The notes: generated from the sequence alone by a model not told the origin. 32,476 nucleotides of DNA from Palsa-504 sp050698755 (GCA_050698755.1 JBOHCK010000018.1:1-32476), one strand, 5' to 3'; positions 17,388-26,069 are shown, counted from the first letter of the stretch. Numbers and translations: made by a program.

Positions 17388-18764
17388 ATGCGCGAGATCG
17401 GAAGACGGCGGCGTCTGCGCAGGCCGGTCGTCATCGGCTTGGCCGCCTTGGTGACGATGGCCGTCGGCGGGTCCGTCGTGGTCACCCAGGCGCTGGCCAC
17501 GACCACGCGCCCCACGGCGACGGCCCGGCCCGCCCTGGGCGGCGGGCTGTCTGTCACCAAGGCATTCTTCGGCGACGCCGTCGAGCCCTACACCGGCAAG
17601 GAGACGGCGGTCTACCGGTACACGCTGACCAACGCCGACGGCATGAGCGTGGACATCCTCACCTACGGCGGCATCATCCAGGAGATCAACGTCCCGGACC
17701 GGTCCGGCCAGACCTCCGACGTGGTCCTCGGCTTCAGCACCCTGCAGGATTACGTCACCTACGACAGCCCGCCGGTGACCGCGAACGGCGGCCCGTACTT
17801 CGGCGAGCTGATCGGCCGGTACGCCAACCGGATCGCAGGCGGCAAGTTCACCATCGACCAGCCGGGCGTGGGGCCCGTCACGTATACCGTGCCGGTCAAC
17901 AACGGGGTGAACAGCCTGCACGGCGGGCTCGTCGGCTTCGGCAACCACATCTGGGCCGACCAGCCGGTCCAGGGCCCGGGCTACGTCGGCGTGCAGCTCA
18001 CGCTGACCAGCCCCAACGGCGACCAGGCCGGCGCCGCCGGGTCCCAGGGGTGCCCCAACGGGTGCACCGGCTACCCGGGCGAGGTCACCGACGTCACCAC
18101 CTACACGCTGAACAACGCCAACCAGCTCGAGATCCACTACTCGGTCAAGGACGACTCGAGCAACCTCAACACGGTCGTCAACCTGACCAACCACAGCTAC
18201 TTCAACCTGGCCGGCGAGAACTCACCCGCCGGCTCGGCCTACAGCCAGGACGTCCAGATCAACGCGGACAGCTACACGCCGACCGACAGCACGCAGATTC
18301 CGCTCGGTACCATCGTCCCCGTCGCGGGCACGCCGTTCGACTTCACCACCCCCCACACGATCGGCAGCCGGATCGACGACGTGACCGCACCCGACAACTC
18401 CCCGTCGGACAACCAGCTGCTCATCGCCCAGGGCTACGACCACAACTGGGTGCTGAACGCGCAGACCCGGGCCACCACCGGCCCGGACGGCCTCAACCTC
18501 GCCGCCCGCGCCTGGGATTACGCCAACGGCCGGGAGCTGACCGTCTGGACCGACCAGCCAGGCGTCCAGTTCTACACGAGCAACTTCCTGACCGGCACGC
18601 TCGTCGGCATCAGCGGCGACACCTACCGGCAGGGCGCCGGCTACACGTTTGAGACCCAGCACTTCCCGAACTCGCCGAACCAGCCCAGCTTTCCGTCCAC
18701 GGAGCTGGACGCCGGCCAGACCTTCACCACTACCACCGTCTTCCAGTTCTCCGCCTTCTTCTGA
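17388..18764 (+). CDS. galM: Secreted aldose 1-epimerase (galactose mutarotase)
   Basis: A 458-aa protein of the GalM family, which interconverts alpha and beta anomers of sugars such as galactose. The N-terminus (RRRRLRR, then a hydrophobic helix at about 13-35 ending ALA) is a Sec signal peptide or membrane anchor, so it acts outside the membrane. The beta-sandwich has the usual signatures: FGELIGRYANRI (about 139-150), NLTNHSYFNL with the catalytic His (about 265-274), GYDHNW (about 350) and the C-terminal FETQHFPNSPNQ with the catalytic Glu. The ATG at 17388 is preferred over a TTG at 17358 because AGGGGAGGGA lies 7 nt upstream of it. The 203-bp divergent gap before it probably holds both promoters, with TAGTGT at 17334-17339 as a weak -10 candidate. 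Confidence 0.93.
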   Translation: MREIGRRRRLRRPVVIGLAALVTMAVGGSVVVTQALATTTRPTATARPALGGGLSVTKAFFGDAVEPYTGKETAVYRYTLTNADGMSVDILTYGGIIQEINVPDRSGQTSDVVLGFSTLQDYVTYDSPPVTANGGPYFGELIGRYANRIAGGKFTIDQPGVGPVTYTVPVNNGVNSLHGGLVGFGNHIWADQPVQGPGYVGVQLTLTSPNGDQAGAAGSQGCPNGCTGYPGEVTDVTTYTLNNANQLEIHYSVKDDSSNLNTVVNLTNHSYFNLAGENSPAGSAYSQDVQINADSYTPTDSTQIPLGTIVPVAGTPFDFTTPHTIGSRIDDVTAPDNSPSDNQLLIAQGYDHNWVLNAQTRATTGPDGLNLAARAWDYANGRELTVWTDQPGVQFYTSNFLTGTLVGISGDTYRQGAGYTFETQHFPNSPNQPSFPSTELDAGQTFTTTTVFQFSAFF

Positions 18765-18773
18765 TTCACCTCG

Positions 18774-18817
18774 GGCCCCGTCTGCCACTTCGCGCTACGC
18801 AGGTGGCGGACGGGGCC
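18774..18817 (+). terminator. Long inverted repeat after galM
   Basis: Arms 18774-18788 and 18803-18817 pair over 15 bp with one G-U wobble around a 14-nt loop. There is no U-run, which is common for actinobacterial terminators. The 3' arm contains a GTG in the polA frame, which argues against starting polA at 18803. Confidence 0.7.
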
Positions 18818-18837
18818 ACCACCGCCCGTTCGGCCAA

Positions 18838-18843
18838 TAGGAT
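18838..18843 (+). promoter_or_regulatory. -10 element for polA, probably leaderless
   Basis: TAGGAT (TANNNT) ends 7 nt before the GTG at 18851, placing the predicted transcript start at or next to the start codon. No good -35 is seen. Confidence 0.4.
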
Positions 18844-18850
18844 CGAATAC

Positions 18851-21586
18851 GTGGCGTCACAAGATACGGGGACCCGGGACCGGTTGCTGCTGCTTGACGG
18901 CCATTCGCTGGCGTACAGGGCGTTCTTCGCGCTGCCGATCGAGAACTTCTCCACCACCACGGGCCAGCCGACCAACGCGGTCTACGGCTTCACGGCGATG
19001 CTCATCAACGTGCTGCGCGACGAGCGGCCGACGCATATCGCGGTCGCGTTCGACCGCGGCGAGCCGACGTTCCGGCATGAGCAGTGGGTCGAGTACAAGG
19101 CCAACCGGCGCGAGACGCCCGAGGACTTCCGCAGCCAGCTCAGCCTGATCTTCGAGGTGCTCGACGCGCTGGGCGTCCGCCGGCTGTCCGCGCCTGGCTA
19201 CGAGGCCGACGACATCATCGCCACCCTGGCCACCGAGGCCGCCGCCGAAGACATGGACGTCCTGGTCGTCACCGGTGACCGCGACGTCCTGCAGCTGGTC
19301 TCCGACCGGGTCACGGTGCTGATGACCCGCCGGGGCATCACCGAGATGACCCGCTTCACCCCGGCGGCGGTGGTCGAGAAGTACGGGCTCACCCCGGCGC
19401 AGTACCCCGACTTTGCCGCCGTCCGCGGTGACCCGAGCGACAACCTGCCCGGCATCCCGGGGGTGGGGGAGAAGACCGCGAGCAAGTGGATCTCGGAGTT
19501 CGGCTCGCTGGCCAGCCTGGTCGACCGGATCGACGAGGTCAAGGGCAAGGCGGGCGACGCGCTGCGCGAGCACCTGGCCAGCGTCCTGCGCAACCGCTCG
19601 CTCACCTCCCTGCTCACCGACCTGCCGGCGGAGACGGTCGGCGCCGTCCCGGGCGACCTGCTGCCGGTGGCCTGGGACCGGGAGACGATCCACCAGCTGT
19701 TCGACACGCTCCAGTTCCGCGTGCTCCGCGACCGCCTCTACCAGACGCTGCCGCACGGCCTCATCAGCGCCTTCGGCTCGGTCGATCAGCCCGCTGCCCC
19801 TGGCGAGGAGGGAAAAGAAGCCTTCGACGTGGTGGCCGTCCTGCTCGGCCCCGACGAGGTGAGTGCCTGGCTCGCCTCTCATTCTTCAGCCGAACGAGCC
19901 GGTGTGGCTGTCTCCGGCACCTGGGGCCGCGGAACTGGACACCTGAAGGCGGTGGCGATCGCGGCCGCCGACGGGCATGGTGCCCACATCGACCCCGTCG
20001 CGCTGACCGAGGCCGATGACCGGTCCCTGGCCGCCTGGCTGGCCGACCCGGCGCACCCGAAGGTGCTGCACGACGCCAAGGGCCCCATGCACGCGTTCGC
20101 GGCCCGCGGCCTGCCCATCAAGGGCCTGGTCTGCGACACCGCGGTGGCTGCCTACCTCGCGCTGCCCGGACAGCGCACCTTCGACCTGGCCGACCTGGCG
20201 CTGCGCTACCTGAGCAAGGAGCTGCCCGGTGAAGCCGAGGGCGGCCAGCTGACCCTGGACGGGTCGGCGGAGCGCGACTCCGCGACCGCCCTGGTCCTGC
20301 GCGCACAGGCCACGCTCGAGCTCGCCAGCGCGCTCGACGCCGACCTGGAACGCCGCGAGGCGAGCGCGCTGCTGCGCGAGCTTGAGCTACCGCTGGTCTC
20401 GGTGCTGGCCAAGATGGAGCACACCGGGATCGCGGCCGACCTTGACCATTTCGCCTCGATGTCCGCGATGCTGCACGGCGAGGTGAAGGCGGCCGAGCAG
20501 GCCGCGTTCGCGGTGGTCGGCCACGAGTTCAACCTCGGCTCGCCCAAGCAGCTGCAGGAGGTGCTGTTCACCGAGCTCGGGCTGCCTAAGACCAAGCGGA
20601 TCAAGACGGGGTACACGACCGACTCCGAGGCCATGACCAGCCTGCTCGCCCAGACCGGTCACCCGGTGCTCGAGCACCTGCTGCGCCACCGCGACGTGTC
20701 CAAGCTGATGACGATCGTGGACTCGCTGATCCCGATGCCCGACGAGGGCGGGCGGATCCACACCACGTTCAACCAGACGATCGCGGCCACCGGCCGGCTG
20801 TCCTCGACCGATCCGAACCTGCAGAACATCCCCATCCGCACCGAGCTTGGCCGACGCATCAGGGAAGGCTTCATCGTCGGCCCCGGGTACGAGTGCCTGC
20901 TGACCGCGGACTACAGCCAGATCGAGCTGCGGATCATGGCTCACCTGTCCGGCGACGAGGCCCTGATCGCGGCGTTCGAGTCCGGGCACGACTTCCACGC
21001 CGCCACCGCCTCGCGGGTGTTCGGGCTGCCGCCTGAGGAGGTGGGGCCCGAGCTGCGGGCCAAGATCAAGGCGATGAACTACGGCCTGGCGTACGGGCTG
21101 TCCGCCTTCGGGCTCTCCCAGCAGCTGCGCATCTCCACCGAGGAGGCGCGGGGGCTGATGGAGGAGTACTTCAAGGAGTTCGGCGGGGTCAGGGACTACC
21201 TGCACGAGGTCGTATCCCGGGCCAGGATGGACGGCTACACCGCGACCATGATGGGCCGCCGCCGGTACCTGCCCGACCTGACCTCCGACAACCGCCAGCG
21301 CCGCGAGATGGCCGAACGCATGGCGCTCAACGCCCCGATCCAGGGCTCCGCCGCCGACGTGATCAAGGTCGCCATGCTGGCCGTGGACAGCTCGCTGACG
21401 GGCGCGGGGCTGAGCTCCCGGATGCTGCTCCAGGTCCACGACGAACTCCTCATCGAGGTGGCGCCCGGCGAGTACGACGCGGCCCATGACCTGGTGTGCG
21501 CCGCCATGGGAGGCGCCGCCTCCCTGCGCGTCCCCCTGGACGTCTCCGTGGGCACCGGCCGCAGCTGGGCCGAGGCCGCGCACTGA
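18851..21586 (+). CDS. polA: DNA polymerase I
   Basis: A 911-aa family A polymerase for Okazaki fragment processing and repair synthesis. The N-terminal 5' nuclease domain (about 1-300) starts with LLLLDGHSLAYRAFFALP and includes YEADDIIATLA, TGDRDVLQL and the helix-hairpin-helix GIPGVGEKTA. The middle 3'-5' exonuclease-like domain (about 320-500) lacks the DxE motif (GVAVSGTW instead), so proofreading is absent, as is usual in actinobacteria. The polymerase domain has motif A DYSQIELRI (D687), motif B KAMNYGLAYG and motif C VHDE (D864, E865). The GTG at 18851 is chosen because the family begins just before RLLLLDGHS and a -10 lies upstream. The GTG at 18803 falls inside the galM terminator. 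Confidence 0.96.
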   Translation: MASQDTGTRDRLLLLDGHSLAYRAFFALPIENFSTTTGQPTNAVYGFTAMLINVLRDERPTHIAVAFDRGEPTFRHEQWVEYKANRRETPEDFRSQLSLIFEVLDALGVRRLSAPGYEADDIIATLATEAAAEDMDVLVVTGDRDVLQLVSDRVTVLMTRRGITEMTRFTPAAVVEKYGLTPAQYPDFAAVRGDPSDNLPGIPGVGEKTASKWISEFGSLASLVDRIDEVKGKAGDALREHLASVLRNRSLTSLLTDLPAETVGAVPGDLLPVAWDRETIHQLFDTLQFRVLRDRLYQTLPHGLISAFGSVDQPAAPGEEGKEAFDVVAVLLGPDEVSAWLASHSSAERAGVAVSGTWGRGTGHLKAVAIAAADGHGAHIDPVALTEADDRSLAAWLADPAHPKVLHDAKGPMHAFAARGLPIKGLVCDTAVAAYLALPGQRTFDLADLALRYLSKELPGEAEGGQLTLDGSAERDSATALVLRAQATLELASALDADLERREASALLRELELPLVSVLAKMEHTGIAADLDHFASMSAMLHGEVKAAEQAAFAVVGHEFNLGSPKQLQEVLFTELGLPKTKRIKTGYTTDSEAMTSLLAQTGHPVLEHLLRHRDVSKLMTIVDSLIPMPDEGGRIHTTFNQTIAATGRLSSTDPNLQNIPIRTELGRRIREGFIVGPGYECLLTADYSQIELRIMAHLSGDEALIAAFESGHDFHAATASRVFGLPPEEVGPELRAKIKAMNYGLAYGLSAFGLSQQLRISTEEARGLMEEYFKEFGGVRDYLHEVVSRARMDGYTATMMGRRRYLPDLTSDNRQRREMAERMALNAPIQGSAADVIKVAMLAVDSSLTGAGLSSRMLLQVHDELLIEVAPGEYDAAHDLVCAAMGGAASLRVPLDVSVGTGRSWAEAAH

Positions 21587-21637
21587 TGCCTCACCCCTTG
21601 AGTGGCCACACCGTGGCCGTATTGTGGCCGGTCTCGA

Positions 21638-21666
21638 TTGACCCTTCGACCAGGCTCTCATATCCT
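21638..21666 (+). promoter_or_regulatory. rpsA promoter (TTGACC - 17 bp - TATCCT)
   Basis: The -35 TTGACC (21638-21643) and -10 TATCCT (21661-21666) are separated by exactly 17 bp, the best housekeeping-type promoter in the window. Transcription would start near 21673, giving an rpsA leader of about 190 nt. The gap 21587-21865 holds no gene. Confidence 0.65.
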
Positions 21667-21733
21667 GACTGCTGCGCCGTGTCGTCGTGCGTTCCGTCGT
21701 GGTCGCTTGACACGCAGGTTGCGAGTCATGTGA

Positions 21734-21753
21734 CCCGGCTGACGGCCGCCGGG
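21734..21753 (+). promoter_or_regulatory. Hairpin in the rpsA leader
   Basis: CCCGGC (21734-21739), an 8-nt loop and GCCGGG (21748-21753). It lies in the untranslated leader 110 nt before the rpsA ATG. S1 mRNA is autoregulated in E. coli, so a control role is possible but unproven here. Confidence 0.35.
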
Positions 21754-21865
21754 CGTGCCGTGGTCGGCCCGTGCTGGTTCCGGTAGGTCCTCCTGGTCAT
21801 CTTGGGGTGCACGACGTCTGGCGTGTCCTGAAATTCCCCTGTCCGCATCCGGAGCCAACCTACTC

Positions 21866-23449
21866 ATGACGAGCAGCACGCAAGCCAACTCGACCCCCAA
21901 GGTGGCGGTCAACGACATCGGGTCCGAGGAGGCATTCCTCGCCGCGATCGACGAGACCATCAAGTATTTCAACGACGGTGACATCGTCGAAGGAACAGTC
22001 GTCAAGGTCGACCGAGACGAGGTTTTGCTCGATATCGGCTACAAGACGGAAGGGGTCATCCCCTCCCGCGAACTGTCGATCAAGCATGACGTCGACCCGC
22101 ACGACGTAGTCAAAACCGGCGAGCACATCGAAGCCCTGGTCCTGCAGAAGGAGGACAAGGAAGGCCGCCTGATCCTGTCCAAGAAGCGCGCGCAGTACGA
22201 GCGCGCCTGGGGCACGATCGAGAAGGTCAAGGAAGAAGACGGCGTGGTCACCGGCACGGTGATCGAGGTCGTCAAGGGCGGCCTGATCCTCGACATCGGG
22301 CTGCGCGGCTTCCTGCCTGCCTCGCTGGTGGAGATGCGTCGCGTCCGTGACCTGCAGCCCTACGTCGGCCGTGAGATCGAGGCCAAGATCATCGAGCTGG
22401 ACAAGAACCGCAACAACGTGGTCCTGTCCCGCCGGGCGTGGCTGGAGCAGACCCAGTCCGAGGTCCGCCACACCTTCCTCAACACCCTGCAGAAGGGCCA
22501 GATCCGCCGGGGCACCGTCTCCTCGATCGTCAACTTCGGCGCGTTCGTCGATCTTGGCGGCGTGGACGGCCTGGTGCACGTGTCCGAGCTGTCCTGGAAG
22601 CACATCGACCACCCAGGTGAGGTCGTCGAGGTGGGCCAGGAGGTCACGGTCGAAGTCCTCGATGTGGACATGGACCGCGAGCGGGTCTCGCTGTCGCTGA
22701 AGTCCACCCAGGAAGACCCGTGGCAGCAGTTCGCCCGCACCCACCAGATCGGCCAGGTCGTCCCGGGCCGGGTCACCAAGCTGGTGCCGTTCGGCGCGTT
22801 CGTCCGGGTCGAGGAGGGCATCGAGGGCCTGGTCCACATCTCCGAACTGGCCGACCGGCACGTGGAAATCCCCGAGCAGGTCGTACAGGTCGGCGACGAG
22901 ATCTTCGTCAAGATCATCGACATCGACCTGGACCGGCGCCGGATCAGCCTGTCGCTCAAGCAGGCGAACGAGGGCACCATCGGCGAGGCGGTCGGCGACG
23001 ACTTCGACCCGACGCTCTACGGGATGCCGGCCTCCTACGACGAGCAGGGCAACTACGAGTACCCGGAGGGTTTCGACCCCGAGACCGGCGAGTGGCTGCC
23101 CGGCTACGAGAAGCAGCGCGAGGAGTGGGAGCACCAGTACGCCGAGGCGCGCGCCAGGTTCGAGGCGCACCGCAAGCAGGTGGAGGAGTCCCGCAAGGCC
23201 GACGAGGAAGAGGCGGCCGCCGGGGATTCCGACCACTCCGACGAGGCGGGTGCGGCTTCGGCGAGCAACGGCACCCCCCGCGGCGCCCGTGGCGGGCGCG
23301 GCGGGGCACGCCCCGGCGCAGGCGGTTCCTCGTCCACTCCGGGCGCCGTCACGTCAAGTTCGACCCCGGGCCCCGCGGCCACCGGCACGCTGGCCTCCGA
23401 CGAGGCCCTGGCCGCCCTCCGCGAGAAGCTGTCCGGAGGCCAGAGCTAG
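21866..23449 (+). CDS. rpsA: 30S ribosomal protein S1
   Basis: A 527-aa RNA-binding protein with four S1 domains that helps mRNA reach the ribosome. Domain starts are visible as GDIVEGTVVKVDRDEVLLD (about residue 35), VVTGTVIEVVKGGLILD (about 125), IRRGTVSSIVNFGAFVDL (about 212) and VVPGRVTKLVPFGAFVRV (about 297). The C-terminal ~150 residues are acidic then Gly/Ala/Ser-rich and disordered, somewhat longer than I expect. The ATG at 21866 (MTSSTQANSTPKVAVNDIG) matches family starts and has a GGAG about 12 nt upstream. Longer in-frame upstream extensions are leader sequence. A strong terminator follows at 23466. Confidence 0.96.
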   Translation: MTSSTQANSTPKVAVNDIGSEEAFLAAIDETIKYFNDGDIVEGTVVKVDRDEVLLDIGYKTEGVIPSRELSIKHDVDPHDVVKTGEHIEALVLQKEDKEGRLILSKKRAQYERAWGTIEKVKEEDGVVTGTVIEVVKGGLILDIGLRGFLPASLVEMRRVRDLQPYVGREIEAKIIELDKNRNNVVLSRRAWLEQTQSEVRHTFLNTLQKGQIRRGTVSSIVNFGAFVDLGGVDGLVHVSELSWKHIDHPGEVVEVGQEVTVEVLDVDMDRERVSLSLKSTQEDPWQQFARTHQIGQVVPGRVTKLVPFGAFVRVEEGIEGLVHISELADRHVEIPEQVVQVGDEIFVKIIDIDLDRRRISLSLKQANEGTIGEAVGDDFDPTLYGMPASYDEQGNYEYPEGFDPETGEWLPGYEKQREEWEHQYAEARARFEAHRKQVEESRKADEEEAAAGDSDHSDEAGAASASNGTPRGARGGRGGARPGAGGSSSTPGAVTSSSTPGPAATGTLASDEALAALREKLSGGQS

Positions 23450-23465
23450 ACCAGGCACCAAACCA

Positions 23466-23506
23466 ACGGCGGCGGTCGCACCTCGTGCGGCCGCCGTCGG
23501 CGTTTT
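23466..23506 (+). terminator. Rho-independent terminator after rpsA
   Basis: ACGGCGGC plus CGCAC (with a 3-nt GGT bulge) pairs with GTGCGGCCGCCGT across a CTC loop (23466-23497), followed by CGGCGTTTT. This is the clearest intrinsic terminator in the window, 17 bp after the rpsA stop. Confidence 0.85.
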
Positions 23507-23668
23507 CCGGCCGCGGCTGGGTATTCGATAGCCACCAGCGCCGGACCAGCCTCTTCCGGCGCGAGCACAACCTTTGGACCGCGGTGAACGTCTCAAAAGC
23601 CGGAACCGTTCTACATGTCGCGCACCCCGGCATTCTGGGCGCCGCCCCCAGCAGCGTTCAAGACGCCG

Positions 23669-23688
23669 CGCAACCTTTTGGTGTTGCG
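23669..23688 (+). other. Small hairpin upstream of the ECF sigma gene
   Basis: CGCAAC, loop CTTTTGGT, GTTGCG forms a 6-bp stem 53 nt before the sigma factor start. The surrounding gap (23507-23741) also has an imperfect ~24-bp repeat beginning CGCACCCCGGC at 23621 and 23694. No promoter can be assigned with confidence. Confidence 0.3.
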
Positions 23689-23741
23689 GGCGCCGCACCC
23701 CGGCGTCCTGCACGCCGCACACCCCTTCGGGCGGACTGTTG

Positions 23742-24266
23742 ATGATGATCGAGTCACCGGATCAGCCGGACTTTGATCAGCAGGGCCTAGACGAGTTCAC
23801 CGCCTTGTACGTCGCGCACTACGAGCAGTTGCTTCGGCTGGCCGTGCTGCTGGTCGGCGACGTGGCCGCGGCCGAGGACGTCGTCCAGGAGGCTTTCATC
23901 CGGGTCCATCGCTCGGTGGACGGCGGGGCGGTACGGAGCCCGCTCGCCTATCTGCGGCAGACGGTGATCAACCTAGCCCGGTCCGAGGTGCGCCGCAGGC
24001 TGGTCCGGCTGCGGCACGCGCCACGGCCGATGCCCGACGCCGCCAGTGCGGAGGAGGGCGCCTACGCTGCCCTATCCCGGCAGGAGGTCATCCGCGCGCT
24101 GCGCAGGATTCCCGCCCGGCAGCGAGAGGCCGTGGTCCTGCGCTACTGGGCTGACCTGCCCGAGGCTGAAATAGCCCAATTGATGGGCGTCAGCACCGGC
24201 GCGGTGAAAGGTTACATCTCGCGAGCCATGAGTCGGCTCGGGCTTCTCCTTAAGGAATCGTCATGA
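23742..24266 (+). CDS. ECF-type RNA polymerase sigma factor
   Basis: A 174-aa alternative sigma factor. Region 2 (about 18-85: YEQLLRLAVLLVGDVAAAEDVVQEAFIRVHRS) binds core RNA polymerase and the -10. Region 4 (about 112-165: IPARQREAVVLRYWADLPEAEIAQLMGVSTGAVKGYISRA) is the -35-binding helix-turn-helix. Regions 1.1 and 3 are absent, as in ECF factors. It resembles the actinobacterial SigE-family group, but the ECF subgroup cannot be assigned. The ATG at 23742 (a second ATG follows at 23745) has GGGCGG upstream. Its TGA overlaps the next ATG as ATGA, so it is translationally coupled to the membrane protein at 24263, its likely regulator. Confidence 0.92.
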   Translation: MMIESPDQPDFDQQGLDEFTALYVAHYEQLLRLAVLLVGDVAAAEDVVQEAFIRVHRSVDGGAVRSPLAYLRQTVINLARSEVRRRLVRLRHAPRPMPDAASAEEGAYAALSRQEVIRALRRIPARQREAVVLRYWADLPEAEIAQLMGVSTGAVKGYISRAMSRLGLLLKESS

Positions 24267-25432
24267 CGCCGCCGCTGAGCCCCGAGCGACTGACGCGCCT
24301 GCTGGACGACGCGGTCCGGCCCGTCACCGCGCGGCCCGGTGCGCTCGACCGCATCCGGGAGGGCAGCACGCGCCGCCGCCGCCGCACGGCCCCCCGGGCT
24401 GCGGTCGTCCTGCTCGCCGCCGCGGTGATCGCAGGCGGCACGGCCGCCGCCGTGGTCGTGACCTCGGGCGGCGGTCCGGCGCGGATTGCCTCGCCCCCGG
24501 CCTCCGCGCATGTTTTCTCCTCAGCGGCCCAGGCGGCGCAGCCCGCTGGCCAGACCCGGACGGCCGCGCTGCCTACCGTCGACCAGCAGGCGGTGCCCAC
24601 CGCGGCCTCGTCCGCGCTGCGCTCCTTCGCCGGGTCCGCGCCGTCCTCGGCCAGCCAGCCAGTAGTGGCCCCGCCCGGCGCGTCGGCCTCCGCCAGCCAG
24701 CCGGTGCTGGCTACGCCTGGCCCGTCGGCACCCGCCTCCGCGCCATCTTCCGCGTCGTCTTCTGCGCCGTCCTCGTCGCCGTCGTCCTCGCCGCCGCCCT
24801 CCGCCAGCCGGGCGGCGGCCGGGATCCCTACGGTGGCCAGCCCCGTGACCTGGGCCGTCGACGGCCCTGGGCAGCCTGTGGCCCGCGTGACCCTCGTGCC
24901 CGTCGGCAACGCCAGGACCACCTTCAGCTTCCGACTCGTCGTCCATACGGCCAGGTACAGCACGCAGACCGTCCCGTTCTCCGCCACCTCGGTGACCGGC
25001 ATGCCGCCGCTCGGCCCGGTGGTCGTCGGCGCGGCCAACGCCGCCAAGGACGGGCATACGGAGCTCTTCGTCATGGTCGATGCCGGCTGCTGCACCGAGT
25101 TCTGGACCATCTTCAGGCTGGTCGACGGGCGCGTCCTGCAGGTGAAGCTGGCCGGCGCGCCGGTTCGCCTCGCGGTCGGCGGCAGCGTCACGGACAACGG
25201 CGGCTTCAGCTGCGCCGGCCCCAACCTGGTGACCTACACCTATGCCCACCAGGCGGCGAGCGGAACCCGCGAGACGTTCCTCGCGACGCGTGACACCTAC
25301 CGCTGGGCCGGGGCCAGCCTGCTCCTGGTGTCGCAACGGAAGACCACGATCCGCGGCGCCCAGAACCCGGAACTAGCTCAATACAGCGGCGTGTCCTGCG
25401 GTGCCCTGCCCCAGTACGTCCTCAAGCGCTAG
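24263..25432 (+). CDS. Single-pass membrane protein coupled to the sigma factor (possible anti-sigma)
   Basis: A 389-aa protein. The short N-terminal cytoplasmic segment (about 1-45, SPERLTRLLDDAVRP, then an Arg run at 37-41) precedes one membrane helix (about 46-67). Then comes a long extracellular Ser/Ala/Pro linker (about 70-190) and a C-terminal folded domain with four cysteines (DAGCCTEFW, GFSCAGPN, GVSCGALPQ) that may form disulfides. The overlap with the sigma gene suggests a regulator. However, the HxxxCxxC zinc motif of classical ZAS anti-sigma factors is absent, so if it is one, it is a different type. The C-terminal domain could instead be the sensor of an envelope signal. Function inferred from position only. 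Confidence 0.8.
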   Translation: MTPPLSPERLTRLLDDAVRPVTARPGALDRIREGSTRRRRRTAPRAAVVLLAAAVIAGGTAAAVVVTSGGGPARIASPPASAHVFSSAAQAAQPAGQTRTAALPTVDQQAVPTAASSALRSFAGSAPSSASQPVVAPPGASASASQPVLATPGPSAPASAPSSASSSAPSSSPSSSPPPSASRAAAGIPTVASPVTWAVDGPGQPVARVTLVPVGNARTTFSFRLVVHTARYSTQTVPFSATSVTGMPPLGPVVVGAANAAKDGHTELFVMVDAGCCTEFWTIFRLVDGRVLQVKLAGAPVRLAVGGSVTDNGGFSCAGPNLVTYTYAHQAASGTRETFLATRDTYRWAGASLLLVSQRKTTIRGAQNPELAQYSGVSCGALPQYVLKR

Positions 25433-25522
25433 CGCGCGCCGCGCAAAGTGCCCGCAGATGAGACTGGCCTCAAACGGCTCCGCCGCCACCCGGCGACGAT
25501 CTTGGACCCTGTCGCTGGGGGT

Positions 25523-25978
25523 TTACGTTCCGTAACGAACCAGCCACTCAGCCACGCAGACCGGCTTGGTGCCGCCCTCGCGCTCGAAGGTCACCGCGAG
25601 GGTGGCCTGCAGCCCGCCGGGCACCTCCTCGACCGCGGCGCACGTGACGTCGGCGCGGACGCGGCTGCCGACCGGGAGCGGGGCGGGAAAGCGCACCCGG
25701 TTCAGGCCGTAGTTGATCGAGACCCCGGCGTCGGCCACTTCGAACACCTCGTGCAGCAGCATCGGCGCGAGCGAGAGGGTGAGGAAGCCGTGCGCGATCG
25801 TGCCGCCGAACGGGCCGGCCGCGGCCCGTTCCTGATCGAGGTGAATCCACTGGTGATCGCCGGTCGCGTCAGCGAACATGCTGACCTGCTCCTGGGTCAC
25901 CTCGTGCCAGGCGCTGGCCCCCAGCCGCTCGCCGACGTGGTTGCGCAGCTCACCGAGTTTGAGCGTGAGTTCAGCCAT
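25523..25978 (-). CDS. MaoC-like (R)-specific enoyl-CoA hydratase / dehydratase
   Basis: A 151-aa hotdog-fold hydratase. The MaoC signature runs from FADATGDHQWIHLD (about residues 29-42) to GGTIAHGFLTLSL (about 52-64) and contains the catalytic Asp and His of the D-x4-H site. It would hydrate or dehydrate 2-enoyl-CoA in fatty acid or polyketide-type metabolism. The ATG at 25978 (MAELTLKLGEL) is preferred because AGGCAGG precedes it on the minus strand; an ATG at 25996 is possible. It converges with the membrane protein ending at 25432 and is divergent from coaE. The 91-bp divergent gap holds TATGCT (26028-26033), a possible coaE -10. Confidence 0.93.
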   Translation of the reverse strand: MAELTLKLGELRNHVGERLGASAWHEVTQEQVSMFADATGDHQWIHLDQERAAAGPFGGTIAHGFLTLSLAPMLLHEVFEVADAGVSINYGLNRVRFPAPLPVGSRVRADVTCAAVEEVPGGLQATLAVTFEREGGTKPVCVAEWLVRYGT

Positions 25979-26069
25979 CAATCCTGCCTTTGCCATGTGT
26001 GCCAGCGAGCGGATCCGTTCCGGCCAGTATGCTGCTTGACCGGACGCTTCGGAAGGACGGAGGGGTGCG

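Noticed and set aside
18803..18850. Longer N-terminus for polA from GTG 18803
   Set aside because: This codon lies in the 3' arm of the inverted repeat after galM, and the family starts near RLLLLDGHS. GTG 18851 fits better.
21755..21865. N-terminal extension of rpsA
   Set aside because: The extra 37 residues are unlike S1 and overlap the leader hairpin. ATG 21866 gives the standard start.
23602..23630. ECF-type autoregulatory promoter (GGAACC) before the sigma gene
   Set aside because: GGAACC is present at 23602-23607, but no matching -10 (such as CGTC or CGTT) is found at 16-18 bp.
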